From: an uncultured Bacteroidia bacterium
GTDB lineage: Bacteria; Bacteroidota; Bacteroidia; Bacteroidales; F082
Direction: 5' to 3'
DNA: 64,000 nucleotides
Assembly: GCA_902770835.1 (NCBI GenBank)
Contig: CACXUM010000013.1
Coordinates: forward strand, 1 to 64,000
The translations under genes and the position numbers were made by a program. Below are positions 25,300 through 33,939 of the stretch, one piece after another (the stretch's first letter is position 1; every line of letters starts with the position of its first letter). Below the pieces are notes generated by a model, which was given only the letters and a program-made list of their open reading frames with translations, had not been told where the DNA came from and made no database searches.

Positions 25300-26817
25300 T
25301 TAATGATGGAATCTGTTCTTGTGAACGTCAAGTTTTTCCTTGAAGTTGGCCAAACGAGTGCCCGCCGCCGACAAGGTATCGGACAAGCCGTTTTCCACCG
25401 TTCCTTCACCTGCGCTGCCCCCTCTCCAATAACGCTCAGAGAAAGCCGCCAATGTTTCAATTTCAGCCAACTCCAATCCTTTTAAATAAAACCATCCACC
25501 ATTTCCAGAAGCCGTCTGCAAAAAAACACGGCTTGAAGCAGGGCGATTATCATCACAATCGAAGTCAATCCTATCTGCCTCGATGTCAGGAATATCAGTA
25601 ACCATATTGATACCCAAATCACGGGCTTTTTTCCGTATAATGTCGACTTCCTCATCAGAGCAATCCCCCGCACCTTTCCATTGCAGATAATTCAACTTAT
25701 AGAACTCCATTATACCCAACAACTTATTTAACTCATTGAATGTCAATTTATTCACAAACTTATCAAGACTAACGCCGCGATAAGGGCAAGCAGCACAATC
25801 GTGGACTTCCAGATTCGAAATGCAGCCCTCTTCGTCCAACAGTTGGGTCAAAGTGTTTTCCGCCCAATGCCTATTGCCCGAAATGGTAGCCTTGCCGCAT
25901 TTCACCGTCAAACGGTACTCGTCAGGATTGTCGAAATGGGTCTTTGTGTCATAAACCACTTTCCTCAGCCTCTTTTTCTTTGAATCAAACTGCTGATATT
26001 CTTTTGGTTCTGGAATCACATCGGTCTTTGTATCGAGTTCATAATAGCGCACATAATCCACCCGCAACTCCACGGGCAGTTTAGTCGTGTCGATGTAGGG
26101 CGAGCCTTCACGACCCAATTGAGTGTCGAGGATGAGGTAGTAGTCTTGGTTGCTGAATGGGAACTGACCGTCCACGCCCTTGCGGAAGCGCGGGTAGCAG
26201 AATGTCCGCCGCCCATTGACAAAAAACACGAGGCTATCTTGAAAACGCTCCACACCGAAGGTGTTGAATTCGCCTTCGTTATATTTAGGATAGGCCACAT
26301 ACGGCGGATTGTGTCGCTTGCGCAGGTTGTAGGTGTAATAAGTGTGAACCGTGTGATTCACAAAGGGTTCGTTCCTGAAATGTTCCATGATGTCGATTTC
26401 GCCACCAAGTGGCCAATGCAAGGCTTTCGGCGACTGCGGCAGCATCCAAATGGCAGGCCAGTAGCCATGTGCCCAATCGAACTTGGCCCTCACCTCAACA
26501 CGTCCAAAGCCAAACGCTTTGCGGTCTTTGCTCCAAACGCCACCCGTCAAAAAGGGTGCTTTATCGTTGGGGATGAAGGTGTTGGCCATGCCACGAAGCA
26601 CAAGGTTGCCATCCTCGAAAGCGTAAAGCGAGTCGTGCGGACTCATGTGGATGGCCCAATCGGCATTGTTCCGCCCAATCTTCGACCAAACCAAAGTGTT
26701 TAAAGTTCCAGAGTTGAATTCGTCGTTCCAAATCAAGGCATAGCGGCGGTGTTCCTGTGGACATGAAACCTGCGCCAATCCTATGAGCATCAGCAAAATA
26801 CAAGTCAATCTTTTCAT
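25300..26817 (-). CDS. GH16 glycoside hydrolase fused to a truncated GH20-like region
   Basis: 505 aa. Signal peptide with a possible lipobox (AQVSC, Cys about 19). Residues about 25-265 form a GH16 domain with the catalytic signature GGEIDIMEHF (ExDxxE), as in laminarinases and porphyranases. The C-terminal part resembles a family GH20 beta-hexosaminidase: YRGVSLDKFVNKLTFNELNK (barrel start) and LAAFSERYWRGG (barrel end), but the middle of the barrel with the catalytic Asp-Glu pair is absent. So only the GH16 part should be active, on a beta-glucan or related glycan. No SusC/D genes are nearby. Confidence 0.8.
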   Translation of the reverse strand: MKRLTCILLMLIGLAQVSCPQEHRRYALIWNDEFNSGTLNTLVWSKIGRNNADWAIHMSPHDSLYAFEDGNLVLRGMANTFIPNDKAPFLTGGVWSKDRKAFGFGRVEVRAKFDWAHGYWPAIWMLPQSPKALHWPLGGEIDIMEHFRNEPFVNHTVHTYYTYNLRKRHNPPYVAYPKYNEGEFNTFGVERFQDSLVFFVNGRRTFCYPRFRKGVDGQFPFSNQDYYLILDTQLGREGSPYIDTTKLPVELRVDYVRYYELDTKTDVIPEPKEYQQFDSKKKRLRKVVYDTKTHFDNPDEYRLTVKCGKATISGNRHWAENTLTQLLDEEGCISNLEVHDCAACPYRGVSLDKFVNKLTFNELNKLLGIMEFYKLNYLQWKGAGDCSDEEVDIIRKKARDLGINMVTDIPDIEADRIDFDCDDNRPASSRVFLQTASGNGGWFYLKGLELAEIETLAAFSERYWRGGSAGEGTVENGLSDTLSAAGTRLANFKEKLDVHKNRFHH

Positions 26818-26889
26818 GGCATCTTCCAGTATTATGGCGTAAAATTACGGATTTTGTCGATTGTTTCTGACAATTTCGTTTTTGTTTGT

Positions 26890-26897
26890 TATTTTTG
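26890..26897 (+). promoter_or_regulatory. -7 box TATTTTTG for the folate cyclo-ligase gene
   Basis: TAnnTTTG match about 90 bp upstream of the ATG at 26987. Confidence 0.5.
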
Positions 26898-26986
26898 CCG
26901 CTAAGTTTGAACCTAAAAAAGGCAACCATGCCCTACGGATTGAGTTTCAACATAATAAAAACAATTGATATACAATAAATTACGAT

Positions 26987-27511
26987 ATGGACAAAAAAGA
27001 ATTGCGTACACAAATCAAAGCATTGAAAAAACAACATACCAAGGAGCAACTTTTAGAACAATCGGAGAAGATTTTGGCCCGATTGGAGCAACATCCCGAC
27101 TTCGTGAAGGCCGAAAAAATCATGCTTTACAGTGCCTTGCCCGATGAGGTGCAAACGCAAAGTTTCCTCGACAAGTGGCACTTGCAAAAGAAAATCATCC
27201 TCCCAACGGTGGTCGGCGACGACATCATCCCCGTGGAATACGCCCAAGAAACGACTTTTGCCGTGGGTGACTTCAATATCTTGGAGCCTCAAAATGAGCC
27301 TTATACGGGCGATTTTGACTTGATTATAGTCCCCGGTGTGGCCTTCGACCGCAAAGGCAACCGTATCGGGCGCGGACGAGGCTACTACGACCGATTCCTC
27401 AACCAGCATTTGGGCGTGAAGCGCATCGGCATCTGCTTTGATTTCCAATTGGTTGACGAAGTGCCAACCGAGCCTTTCGACATCAAAATGGACGAAGTGA
27501 TTTCATTTTGA
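26987..27511 (+). CDS. 5-formyltetrahydrofolate cyclo-ligase
   Basis: 174 aa. N-terminal KKELRTQIKALKKQ, LIIVPGVAFDRKGNR and the ATP-binding GRGRGYYDRFL are diagnostic of 5-FTHF cyclo-ligase (MTHFS/YgfA). ATP-dependent conversion of 5-formyl-THF to 5,10-methenyl-THF. A stand-alone gene of normal length. Confidence 0.93.
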   Translation: MDKKELRTQIKALKKQHTKEQLLEQSEKILARLEQHPDFVKAEKIMLYSALPDEVQTQSFLDKWHLQKKIILPTVVGDDIIPVEYAQETTFAVGDFNILEPQNEPYTGDFDLIIVPGVAFDRKGNRIGRGRGYYDRFLNQHLGVKRIGICFDFQLVDEVPTEPFDIKMDEVISF

Positions 27512-27563
27512 AGAATTTTATAGAAATATTTACCATAATTGCCGTTCATTTCGATTATTTACC

Positions 27564-27571
27564 TATTTTTG
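27564..27571 (+). promoter_or_regulatory. -7 box TATTTTTG for the protease operon
   Basis: TAnnTTTG match 28 bp upstream of the ATG at 27600; probably drives the C10 peptidase and the first aminopeptidase C gene. Confidence 0.6.
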
Positions 27572-27599
27572 AGGCCTTAATTCAGAAATTTTCAACTCT

Positions 27600-30377
27600 A
27601 TGAAAAAACATCTCACATTTCTCGTTGTCATGTTGCTTGGCATGACCTCATTGAACGCCCGTCCGGTTGACGTGGCACAAGCCAAACAAATCGCACAACA
27701 ATTCGTTAGTGCCAATTTCAGCAACATTCAGGAAAACAGTGCATTGGAATTAGTCTACACGGGAGTTTCGACCCGAGGCGAAGCCTGTTTCTACACTTTC
27801 AACAAGGGCGAAAGTGGCTTCGTCATCGTGTCGGCTGACGACCGTTTCCGTCCCATTGTGGGCTATTCGGACGAAGGCCCGTTTGCGACCGAAAACCCTT
27901 CGCCCGAACTGATGTTCTACCTCGACAAAATCATCGAGGCACGCACAAGCCGCAATGCCGTTTCCATCGACCGCACTGTCGAGGAATGGCAGAGTGTGGC
28001 CACCACGGGCAAACTGCTCTCGCGCAATGGTGGTCGTGGCGTGGACTACATCTGCACCACCAAGTGGAACCAAGATTCACCCTATAACCTTTACGCACCC
28101 GAAGCCAACGGCGGATCGGGCGGTCGCTGCTATGCGGGCTGCGTGGCCACGGCCATGAGCCAAGTGATGAAACGCTGGAACCACCCGCAGCAAGGCACGG
28201 GCAGCCACTCCTATTATTGCTATGGCTACGGAACCCAATCGGCCAACTTTGGTGCCACCACCTACCAATGGGACTTGATGCCCGACCGACTCGGTGGTGC
28301 CTCCCAAGAGGAAATCGAGGCCGTGGCCTTGTTCATGTACCATTGCGGCGTGTCTGTCGACATGAACTTCTCGCCCAGCGGCAGTGGTGCCAATTCGTGG
28401 GATGTGCCTTACGCCATCAGGCATTATTTCTCCTACACCAACCAATGCAGCCTCAAGAGCCGCGACGAATACTCGCTCACCAACTGGCAAAACATGCTCA
28501 AAGACCAGTTCGACATTGGCTGGCCGGTCTATTATTCGGGCTTCAGCAACGATGGCGGACACGCTTTCGTTTGCGATGGCTACGACGACAACGACCTCTT
28601 CCACTTCAACTGGGGTTGGGGCGGCAGCAGCGACGGTTGGTTTGTGATTGACGAAATCGACTATGCAGGTTGGGCGCAAGCCATATTCAATTATGTGCCT
28701 ACCGATGTCTATGACTATATGCCCATGCAACCTGAGAACTTTGAGGTGAATTCGCACGGCGACTTCGATTATTCCGCCACGCTGACTTGGACCAACCCTA
28801 CCCAAAACATCCACTTTGAAGACCTGACTAACATCGACCAAATCGTGGTCACTCGCGATGGCGAAATCATCTATACCGAAGACAATGTGGCTCCCGGTGC
28901 CAACATGACCTTCACCGACCATTACCTGCCAACCGTGGTGAAATACGCTGTCTATGCCGTCGTCCACAACGCGAAAGGCATTGAAGCCATCGACGAGCAA
29001 GTTATCCTTGGCCCTTCCTGCGTCTGGCATATCGACATGACCGCCGAAGGCAGTGAAGGCTGGAACGGCGGTTCCCTTTCTTTTGTCAACGCTGCGGGAA
29101 CGGAAATCCACCAACTGACCCTCTCCTCCACTTCTGCCAGCACCAATTTCGCTATACCCTTTGGTCATGTTGACATCCTTTGGAACATGCCTTCGCAACC
29201 CATTGAAAAGATGGGATTTGAAATCAAGGACAGCGATGGCAACCCCGTGATTGTTTTCGAAGGCCCCTCCACCGACCTTGGCCGAGGTTTGTTCTTCGTG
29301 GCTAATAATCATTGTGGCGGCAATGCCAACCCCTTTGCACCCACAAATCTGGTTGCCGTCCGCGACGGAAACAACGTCAACCTCACTTGGGATGCCGCTG
29401 AAGGCGATGTCCGTCATTACTACATCTATCGCGACAATATTCTCTGCGCCGTGGCAGAAAACACCCATTTCACTGATACCGATGTGATTGAGGAGTTGCA
29501 CAACTACCACGTCACCGCCATCAACGAGCAAGGCGAATCCGACCCGTCCAATTTCAGTTCAATCCATCCCGAGGGACTTTGCGAAGCACCTACCAACCTG
29601 CGTTTCGAGATGACCACCAGCACCAAAGTGAAACTGATGTGGGACGAGCCACAAGACGAGAGCCTTACGGGATACATCGTCTACCGCCGCACCAAAGGCG
29701 AGGAATTCAAGCGCATCAAAATGCTGACCAAGACATTCCACACCGACAACCTCGGCTCTCAAGACAATGCGCGTTATGAATACGCCGTTACGGCCTTCTA
29801 TTCCGACAGCGACTGCGAATCGGGCTATGCCGCAACGGAAAGCAATCCCGAATTGCATTTTGTGGAGGTCAACAAGACCATCATCCCACAACATCTTGAT
29901 TTCCTGTTCCACCAAGGCAACCTTGTCCTGCGTTGGCAAGAAGCCACTATGGCCAATTCCTACAATGTTTACCGTGACGGAGAACTGATTGCGCAAGGCC
30001 TCACCTACCCCACCTACACTGATGAGGACATCATCCCACAGCAACCTTATCGCTACACTGTGACAGGCCGCACCTCCTTGCTGGAGTCAAGTCCTTCCAA
30101 TGAGGTTTATGTGGATTGGACAACAAATGTCAACGAAAACATTGATTATCAAGAAGTCAGCGTTTATCCTAATCCGACTGAGGATAAGGTTTACGTCGAA
30201 GCCAATGGCTTGCGCCAAGTCAAGGTTTTCAACCTGACGGGTCAGGAGATTCTGAACCAAACCGTGAGTGTCGGCCAAGTCACCCTCGACCTCTCAGCCC
30301 AACCTCAAGGTTGTTATTTCATCGAAACCTTGACCGACCAAGGTTGCAAAACAACAAAAATATTGAAAATCAAATAA
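27600..30377 (+). CDS. Secreted C10 (streptopain-like) cysteine peptidase with Fn3-type domains and T9SS sorting domain
   Basis: 925 aa. Signal peptide (to about LNARP), Spi-type propeptide (VDVAQAKQIAQQFV), then a C10 peptidase domain: catalytic Cys in GRCYAGCVATAMSQVMKRW and His in GGHAFVCDGYDDND followed by FHFNWGWGG. Fn3-like beta domains (about 580-830) follow, and a T9SS type A sorting domain closes the protein (VYPNPTEDKVYVEA, final KTTKILKIK). It should be secreted and anchored at the cell surface, degrading protein outside the cell, like interpain or periodontain. Its stop codon abuts the start of the next peptidase gene. Confidence 0.93.
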   Translation: MKKHLTFLVVMLLGMTSLNARPVDVAQAKQIAQQFVSANFSNIQENSALELVYTGVSTRGEACFYTFNKGESGFVIVSADDRFRPIVGYSDEGPFATENPSPELMFYLDKIIEARTSRNAVSIDRTVEEWQSVATTGKLLSRNGGRGVDYICTTKWNQDSPYNLYAPEANGGSGGRCYAGCVATAMSQVMKRWNHPQQGTGSHSYYCYGYGTQSANFGATTYQWDLMPDRLGGASQEEIEAVALFMYHCGVSVDMNFSPSGSGANSWDVPYAIRHYFSYTNQCSLKSRDEYSLTNWQNMLKDQFDIGWPVYYSGFSNDGGHAFVCDGYDDNDLFHFNWGWGGSSDGWFVIDEIDYAGWAQAIFNYVPTDVYDYMPMQPENFEVNSHGDFDYSATLTWTNPTQNIHFEDLTNIDQIVVTRDGEIIYTEDNVAPGANMTFTDHYLPTVVKYAVYAVVHNAKGIEAIDEQVILGPSCVWHIDMTAEGSEGWNGGSLSFVNAAGTEIHQLTLSSTSASTNFAIPFGHVDILWNMPSQPIEKMGFEIKDSDGNPVIVFEGPSTDLGRGLFFVANNHCGGNANPFAPTNLVAVRDGNNVNLTWDAAEGDVRHYYIYRDNILCAVAENTHFTDTDVIEELHNYHVTAINEQGESDPSNFSSIHPEGLCEAPTNLRFEMTTSTKVKLMWDEPQDESLTGYIVYRRTKGEEFKRIKMLTKTFHTDNLGSQDNARYEYAVTAFYSDSDCESGYAATESNPELHFVEVNKTIIPQHLDFLFHQGNLVLRWQEATMANSYNVYRDGELIAQGLTYPTYTDEDIIPQQPYRYTVTGRTSLLESSPSNEVYVDWTTNVNENIDYQEVSVYPNPTEDKVYVEANGLRQVKVFNLTGQEILNQTVSVGQVTLDLSAQPQGCYFIETLTDQGCKTTKILKIK

Positions 30378-31523
30378 ATGGATATTATGAACAGATTCAT
30401 GAAATGGGCAGCAGTCGCGCTGCTATTTGGCACGGGCACCACACTTGTCGCCCAAGAAGCCGAAGAAAAAGATCCGATTTATCAAATCACTGAAACCGTC
30501 AATGTGAAGCACACGCCCGTCGATAACCAAGGCAGTTCGGGCACTTGCTGGTGCTTTGCCGGTGTGGGACTCGTCGAGGCTGAAATCCAACGCATCTACG
30601 GCAAGGAATTCAACCTTTCGGAAATGTTTATCGTCCGCAATGCTTGGACTGAGAAAGTGGCGAAATTCGTCCGTATGCACGGCAACAACACTCTCAGCCA
30701 AGGCGGTGAGGTGTGCGATGTGCTTTACATGATTGACAAATACGGCATGATGCCCGAAGCCGACTACAGCGGCAAGGTCATTGGCGAGGAACGCCACATG
30801 CACGCCGAAATGAACGAAGTCGTTTCGTCGGTGGCCCGCGCCATCATCAAAAACGGCAACAAGAAAATCTCCCCTGCCGGCCCCAAGGCGGTGCAAGGCG
30901 TTTTGGATGCCTACCTCGGCGTAGCCCCCGAAGAGTTTACGGTGGATGGCAAGAAATACACACCCAAGTCGTTTGCCGAGGCCTATCGCATTGACCCCGC
31001 CAACTACATCGAAATCTGCTCCTTCACTACTGAAGAATACAACAAACCCTGCATGGTCGAAATCCCTGACAACTGGACTTGGACCCCGGCCTACAACCTG
31101 CCCTTGGACAAGCTGATGGAAGCTGTCGACTATGCCCTTGAGCATGGCTTTACCCTTGGCTGGGCACAAGATGTGAGCAATCCGGGCTTCTCGCGCAAGG
31201 AAGGTGTCGGCATTGTGCCCGAAGACCCGAAGGACGAGAACCTTTGGAAAGAAATCGTTGCCGAAAAGAAAGTGACTGATGAAATTCATCAAACGGCCTA
31301 CGACAATTGGGATGCCGGCGACGACCACAGTATGTTGGTGGTGGGTATAGCCAAAGACCAAAACGGCAACAAATATTACAAAATCAAGAACTCGTGGGGC
31401 GATGCCGGCCCGTACAAAGGCTATTGGTACTGCTCCGAGCAATACTTGCGCCAATACACCATCTTCTTCACGCTCCACAAGGACGGCCTTTCAAAAGCCA
31501 TGCGCAAAGATTTGGGGCTTTGA
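30378..31523 (+). CDS. Exported aminopeptidase C/bleomycin hydrolase-like C1B peptidase (first copy)
   Basis: 381 aa. Signal peptide (hydrophobic to about VAQEA), then papain-like C1B fold: catalytic Cys in DNQGSSGTCWCFAGVG, His in DDHSMLVVGIAKDQ and Asn in IKNSWG. Typical PepC is cytoplasmic, so the signal sequence marks the exported Bacteroidales branch. It has no T9SS domain, suggesting a periplasmic location. The ATG directly follows the stop of the C10 gene; an in-frame ATG at 30387 is an alternative start. Cotranscription with the C10 gene is likely. Confidence 0.9.
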   Translation: MDIMNRFMKWAAVALLFGTGTTLVAQEAEEKDPIYQITETVNVKHTPVDNQGSSGTCWCFAGVGLVEAEIQRIYGKEFNLSEMFIVRNAWTEKVAKFVRMHGNNTLSQGGEVCDVLYMIDKYGMMPEADYSGKVIGEERHMHAEMNEVVSSVARAIIKNGNKKISPAGPKAVQGVLDAYLGVAPEEFTVDGKKYTPKSFAEAYRIDPANYIEICSFTTEEYNKPCMVEIPDNWTWTPAYNLPLDKLMEAVDYALEHGFTLGWAQDVSNPGFSRKEGVGIVPEDPKDENLWKEIVAEKKVTDEIHQTAYDNWDAGDDHSMLVVGIAKDQNGNKYYKIKNSWGDAGPYKGYWYCSEQYLRQYTIFFTLHKDGLSKAMRKDLGL

Positions 31524-31537
31524 CAAACAAAAATGCT

Positions 31538-31545
31538 TACCTTTG
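31538..31545 (+). promoter_or_regulatory. -7 box TACCTTTG for the second aminopeptidase C gene
   Basis: TAnnTTTG match 46 bp upstream of ATG 31592, so the second paralogue has its own promoter. Low-complexity AAATCTT units fill the leader. Confidence 0.55.
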
Positions 31546-31591
31546 CAAACGATTTTGAATCTTAAATCTTAAATCATTAAATAACAACAAA

Positions 31592-32824
31592 ATGAAATTC
31601 AAGCATTTACTTACCGCAACCGCTTTGATGCTCAGCATTAGCACCGTTGCTCAGCCAGAGGCAAAAAAAGACGAAGCCAAGGAAGAAGAAAGCTTCAAGT
31701 TCACCACTATTAAGGAATTGCCCGTCACCTCCGTGAAGGACCAGAACCAAGCCGGCACTTGCTGGTGCTACAGTTCGCTCGCTTTCTTCGAGGCCGAACT
31801 GCTTCGCATGGGCAAGCCCGAGTATGACTTCTCGGAAATGTACATCGTCTACAAGACCTACTTGGACCGCGCCGAGGCCGCCGTCCGCACCCACGGCGAC
31901 GTGTCGTTCTCGCAAGGTGGTTCCTTCGGTGACGTGCTGTATGCCATCAAGCATTACGGCCTCGTCCCCGACGAATTGATGCCTGCCGGTGCCATGCACG
32001 GCGACTCTTTGTCGAACTTCACCGAACTCTCCGCTGTCACCGACCCGTATGTAGCCGGTGTCATCAAGAGCCGCAAAATCCAGATGGACAAGGACGGCAA
32101 TCCGCTGTGGAAGAAGGGCTTGGCTGGCATTTACGATGCCTACCTTGGCGTTCCCCCGACTGAGTTCACCTACAAGGGCAAGAAGTACACGCCCATGAGC
32201 TTCGCCGAATCCACTGGCCTCAACATGAACGACTATGTCAACCTGACTTCGTTCACGCATCATCCTTTCTACGAGCCTTTCGTCATCGAAGTGCAGGACA
32301 ACTGGCGCTGGGGCCAGGCTTGGAACCTCCCCATTGACGAGTTCATGCAAGTGATGGACAACGCCATTGAAAAGGGCTATCCGATTGCTTGGGGCAGCGA
32401 CGTCAGCGAGGCTGGCTGGCTCCGTGGCAAGATGGCCGGTGTGGCCGTCCTCCCCGACCTCGAAGCCAAAGGCCGCGACTTGCAAGGCAGCGACATGGCC
32501 CACTGGCTTGGCATGAGCGCCGCCGACCGCAAGAAGGAAGCCCAAAGCTCTCCCACCCCGCAGAAATGGGTCACGCAGAAGGAACGCCAAATCGCCTACG
32601 ACAACTATGAGACTGGCGACGACCACGGCATGCTCATCTACGGCACCGCCAAGGACCAAATCGGCAACGAATACTTCATCGTGAAGAACAGTTGGGGCGA
32701 TGCCGGCCAATACAAAGGCGTTTGGTACGTCAGCAAGGCTTTCGTGCGCTACAAGACCTTGAACATCGTTGTCCACAAAGACGCCCTGCCGAAGGACATT
32801 GCCAAGAAGTTGGGCATCAAGTAA
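31592..32824 (+). CDS. Exported aminopeptidase C/bleomycin hydrolase-like C1B peptidase (second copy)
   Basis: 410 aa. Signal peptide to about STVAQ. Active-site Cys in QNQAGTCWCYSSLAFFEAEL, His in DDHGMLIYGTAKDQ, Asn in VKNSWGDAG. Related to the gene just upstream along its whole length but clearly diverged (both contain the YLGVxPxEFTxxGKKYTP block), so a tandem duplication that is not recent. Probably trims peptides produced by the secreted C10 enzyme; that link is inference. A hairpin terminator follows. Confidence 0.9.
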   Translation: MKFKHLLTATALMLSISTVAQPEAKKDEAKEEESFKFTTIKELPVTSVKDQNQAGTCWCYSSLAFFEAELLRMGKPEYDFSEMYIVYKTYLDRAEAAVRTHGDVSFSQGGSFGDVLYAIKHYGLVPDELMPAGAMHGDSLSNFTELSAVTDPYVAGVIKSRKIQMDKDGNPLWKKGLAGIYDAYLGVPPTEFTYKGKKYTPMSFAESTGLNMNDYVNLTSFTHHPFYEPFVIEVQDNWRWGQAWNLPIDEFMQVMDNAIEKGYPIAWGSDVSEAGWLRGKMAGVAVLPDLEAKGRDLQGSDMAHWLGMSAADRKKEAQSSPTPQKWVTQKERQIAYDNYETGDDHGMLIYGTAKDQIGNEYFIVKNSWGDAGQYKGVWYVSKAFVRYKTLNIVVHKDALPKDIAKKLGIK

Positions 32825-32843
32825 TTCATTGGTTTCCAAAAAC

Positions 32844-32881
32844 GAAAAAAGGGAGAGCTTTTCATAGGCTTTCCCTTTTTT
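32844..32881 (+). terminator. Rho-independent terminator after the second aminopeptidase C gene
   Basis: A-rich run, AAAGGGAgAGC paired with GGCTTTCCCTTT, then a T run; 20 bp after the stop codon. Confidence 0.75.
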
Positions 32882-32894
32882 GTTTGAAAGTTAA

Positions 32895-32957
32895 GGTCCC
32901 TGAGCCTGTCGAAGGGCCGTTCGGTAATAAACCGGCGTTTCGACAAGCTCAACGACC
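32895..32957. repeat. Inverted repeat with GAGCCTGTCGAA arms
   Basis: Left arm GGTCCCTGAGCCTGTCGAAG and the reverse complement of the right arm, GGTCGTTGAGCTTGTCGAAA, match at 16 of 20 bases around a CCGTTCGG...CCGG centre. Elements of this sequence type are dispersed in many genomes; here it lies between convergent genes. Confidence 0.75.
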
Positions 32958-32960
32958 TAA

Positions 32961-33857
32961 CTATCTCTTAATCTCCTCGAAGCCCTTGCCGTAAGCTCCC
33001 ATCACGGTGTTCATTGTCATAAACGCCTTGGGGTCTTCGTCTTTCACAATCCTCAATATCTGCTGCGACTCGCGCTTGTGGGCCACCACCATCAGGATGG
33101 GGCCTTCGTGCTTGGTGTACCAGCCCGTGCCGTTGATGACCGTCACGCCACGCTGCATCTCATTGACGATGCGGTCGGCCACCTTTTCAGGCTCCACCGT
33201 GAAGATGAAGGCCTGCACGGTTTGTTTGTTGCCCGTCAGCACAAGGTCGACGCAATAACTGTTCACGCCAAGGACGACGCAACTGTAAATGAAATCCTCG
33301 ATGGTGCAGCCCACGATGAAGCCGCAAGCGAGGATGATGATATTACTAATAAGTAGGACACGCCCCTGCGATATGTTGATGTATTTGCACACCATCATAG
33401 CGATGATGTCGGTGCCTCCTGTGCTGCCCCCTTGGGTGAAGGCCAAACCAATGCTCGCGCCCGCCAAGCCGCCGCCAAGGATGGCCGCCAAAAAGTGGTC
33501 GCTGACGAAAGGCTGCATCTCGCCTGCCATAATCGGGTCGGTGATGTAATGCTGCAACACCGACATAAACACCGAAGCCACCACTATGGAATAAGCCGTC
33601 TTGATGCCAAAGCCGAAGCCAATGATTTTCAACGAAATGAGCAGCAACACCGCATTGATGACGAACACGCTGATACCCGTTGAGATAGCACCATCCGTAC
33701 CCCAATAAATCAATGCCGCGATGCCATTCACCCCGCCACCCATCAGGTGGTTCGGAATGAGGAAGGCCGTCCAGCCAAAACACATAATAAGCAACGCAAA
33801 AGTGATGACGACGTAACGCTTCACCTCGGTCAGAACTTGTTTTTGGGATGTTTTCAT
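32961..33857 (-). CDS. YitT family membrane protein (DUF161-DUF2179)
   Basis: 298 aa from ATG 33857. About five to six membrane segments (DUF161/YitT_membrane; GGGLAGASIGLAFTQGGSTGG glycine-rich loop shortened here to its core) followed by a cytoplasmic DUF2179 domain (about 220-285; RGVTVINGTGWYT). A conserved integral membrane family of unknown function. The TACTTTTG -7 box lies on the minus strand at about 33880. Confidence 0.9.
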   Translation of the reverse strand: MKTSQKQVLTEVKRYVVITFALLIMCFGWTAFLIPNHLMGGGVNGIAALIYWGTDGAISTGISVFVINAVLLLISLKIIGFGFGIKTAYSIVVASVFMSVLQHYITDPIMAGEMQPFVSDHFLAAILGGGLAGASIGLAFTQGGSTGGTDIIAMMVCKYINISQGRVLLISNIIILACGFIVGCTIEDFIYSCVVLGVNSYCVDLVLTGNKQTVQAFIFTVEPEKVADRIVNEMQRGVTVINGTGWYTKHEGPILMVVAHKRESQQILRIVKDEDPKAFMTMNTVMGAYGKGFEEIKR

Positions 33858-33939
33858 AAGCAAATGGTTTGATGGGGCAAAAGTAGGGATAATTTGGGAA
33901 TGTGAGAGAAAAATCCACGGAAAGTGAGTGGGGCTTGCA

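Noticed and set aside
28077..29531. 484-codon open frame on the minus strand
   Set aside because: It is antisense to the C10 peptidase gene, has no start signals or family features and follows from the codon bias of the plus-strand gene. The same holds for long minus-strand frames inside sppA (58292-59794), the second aminopeptidase C (31607-32839) and the Omp28-like gene.
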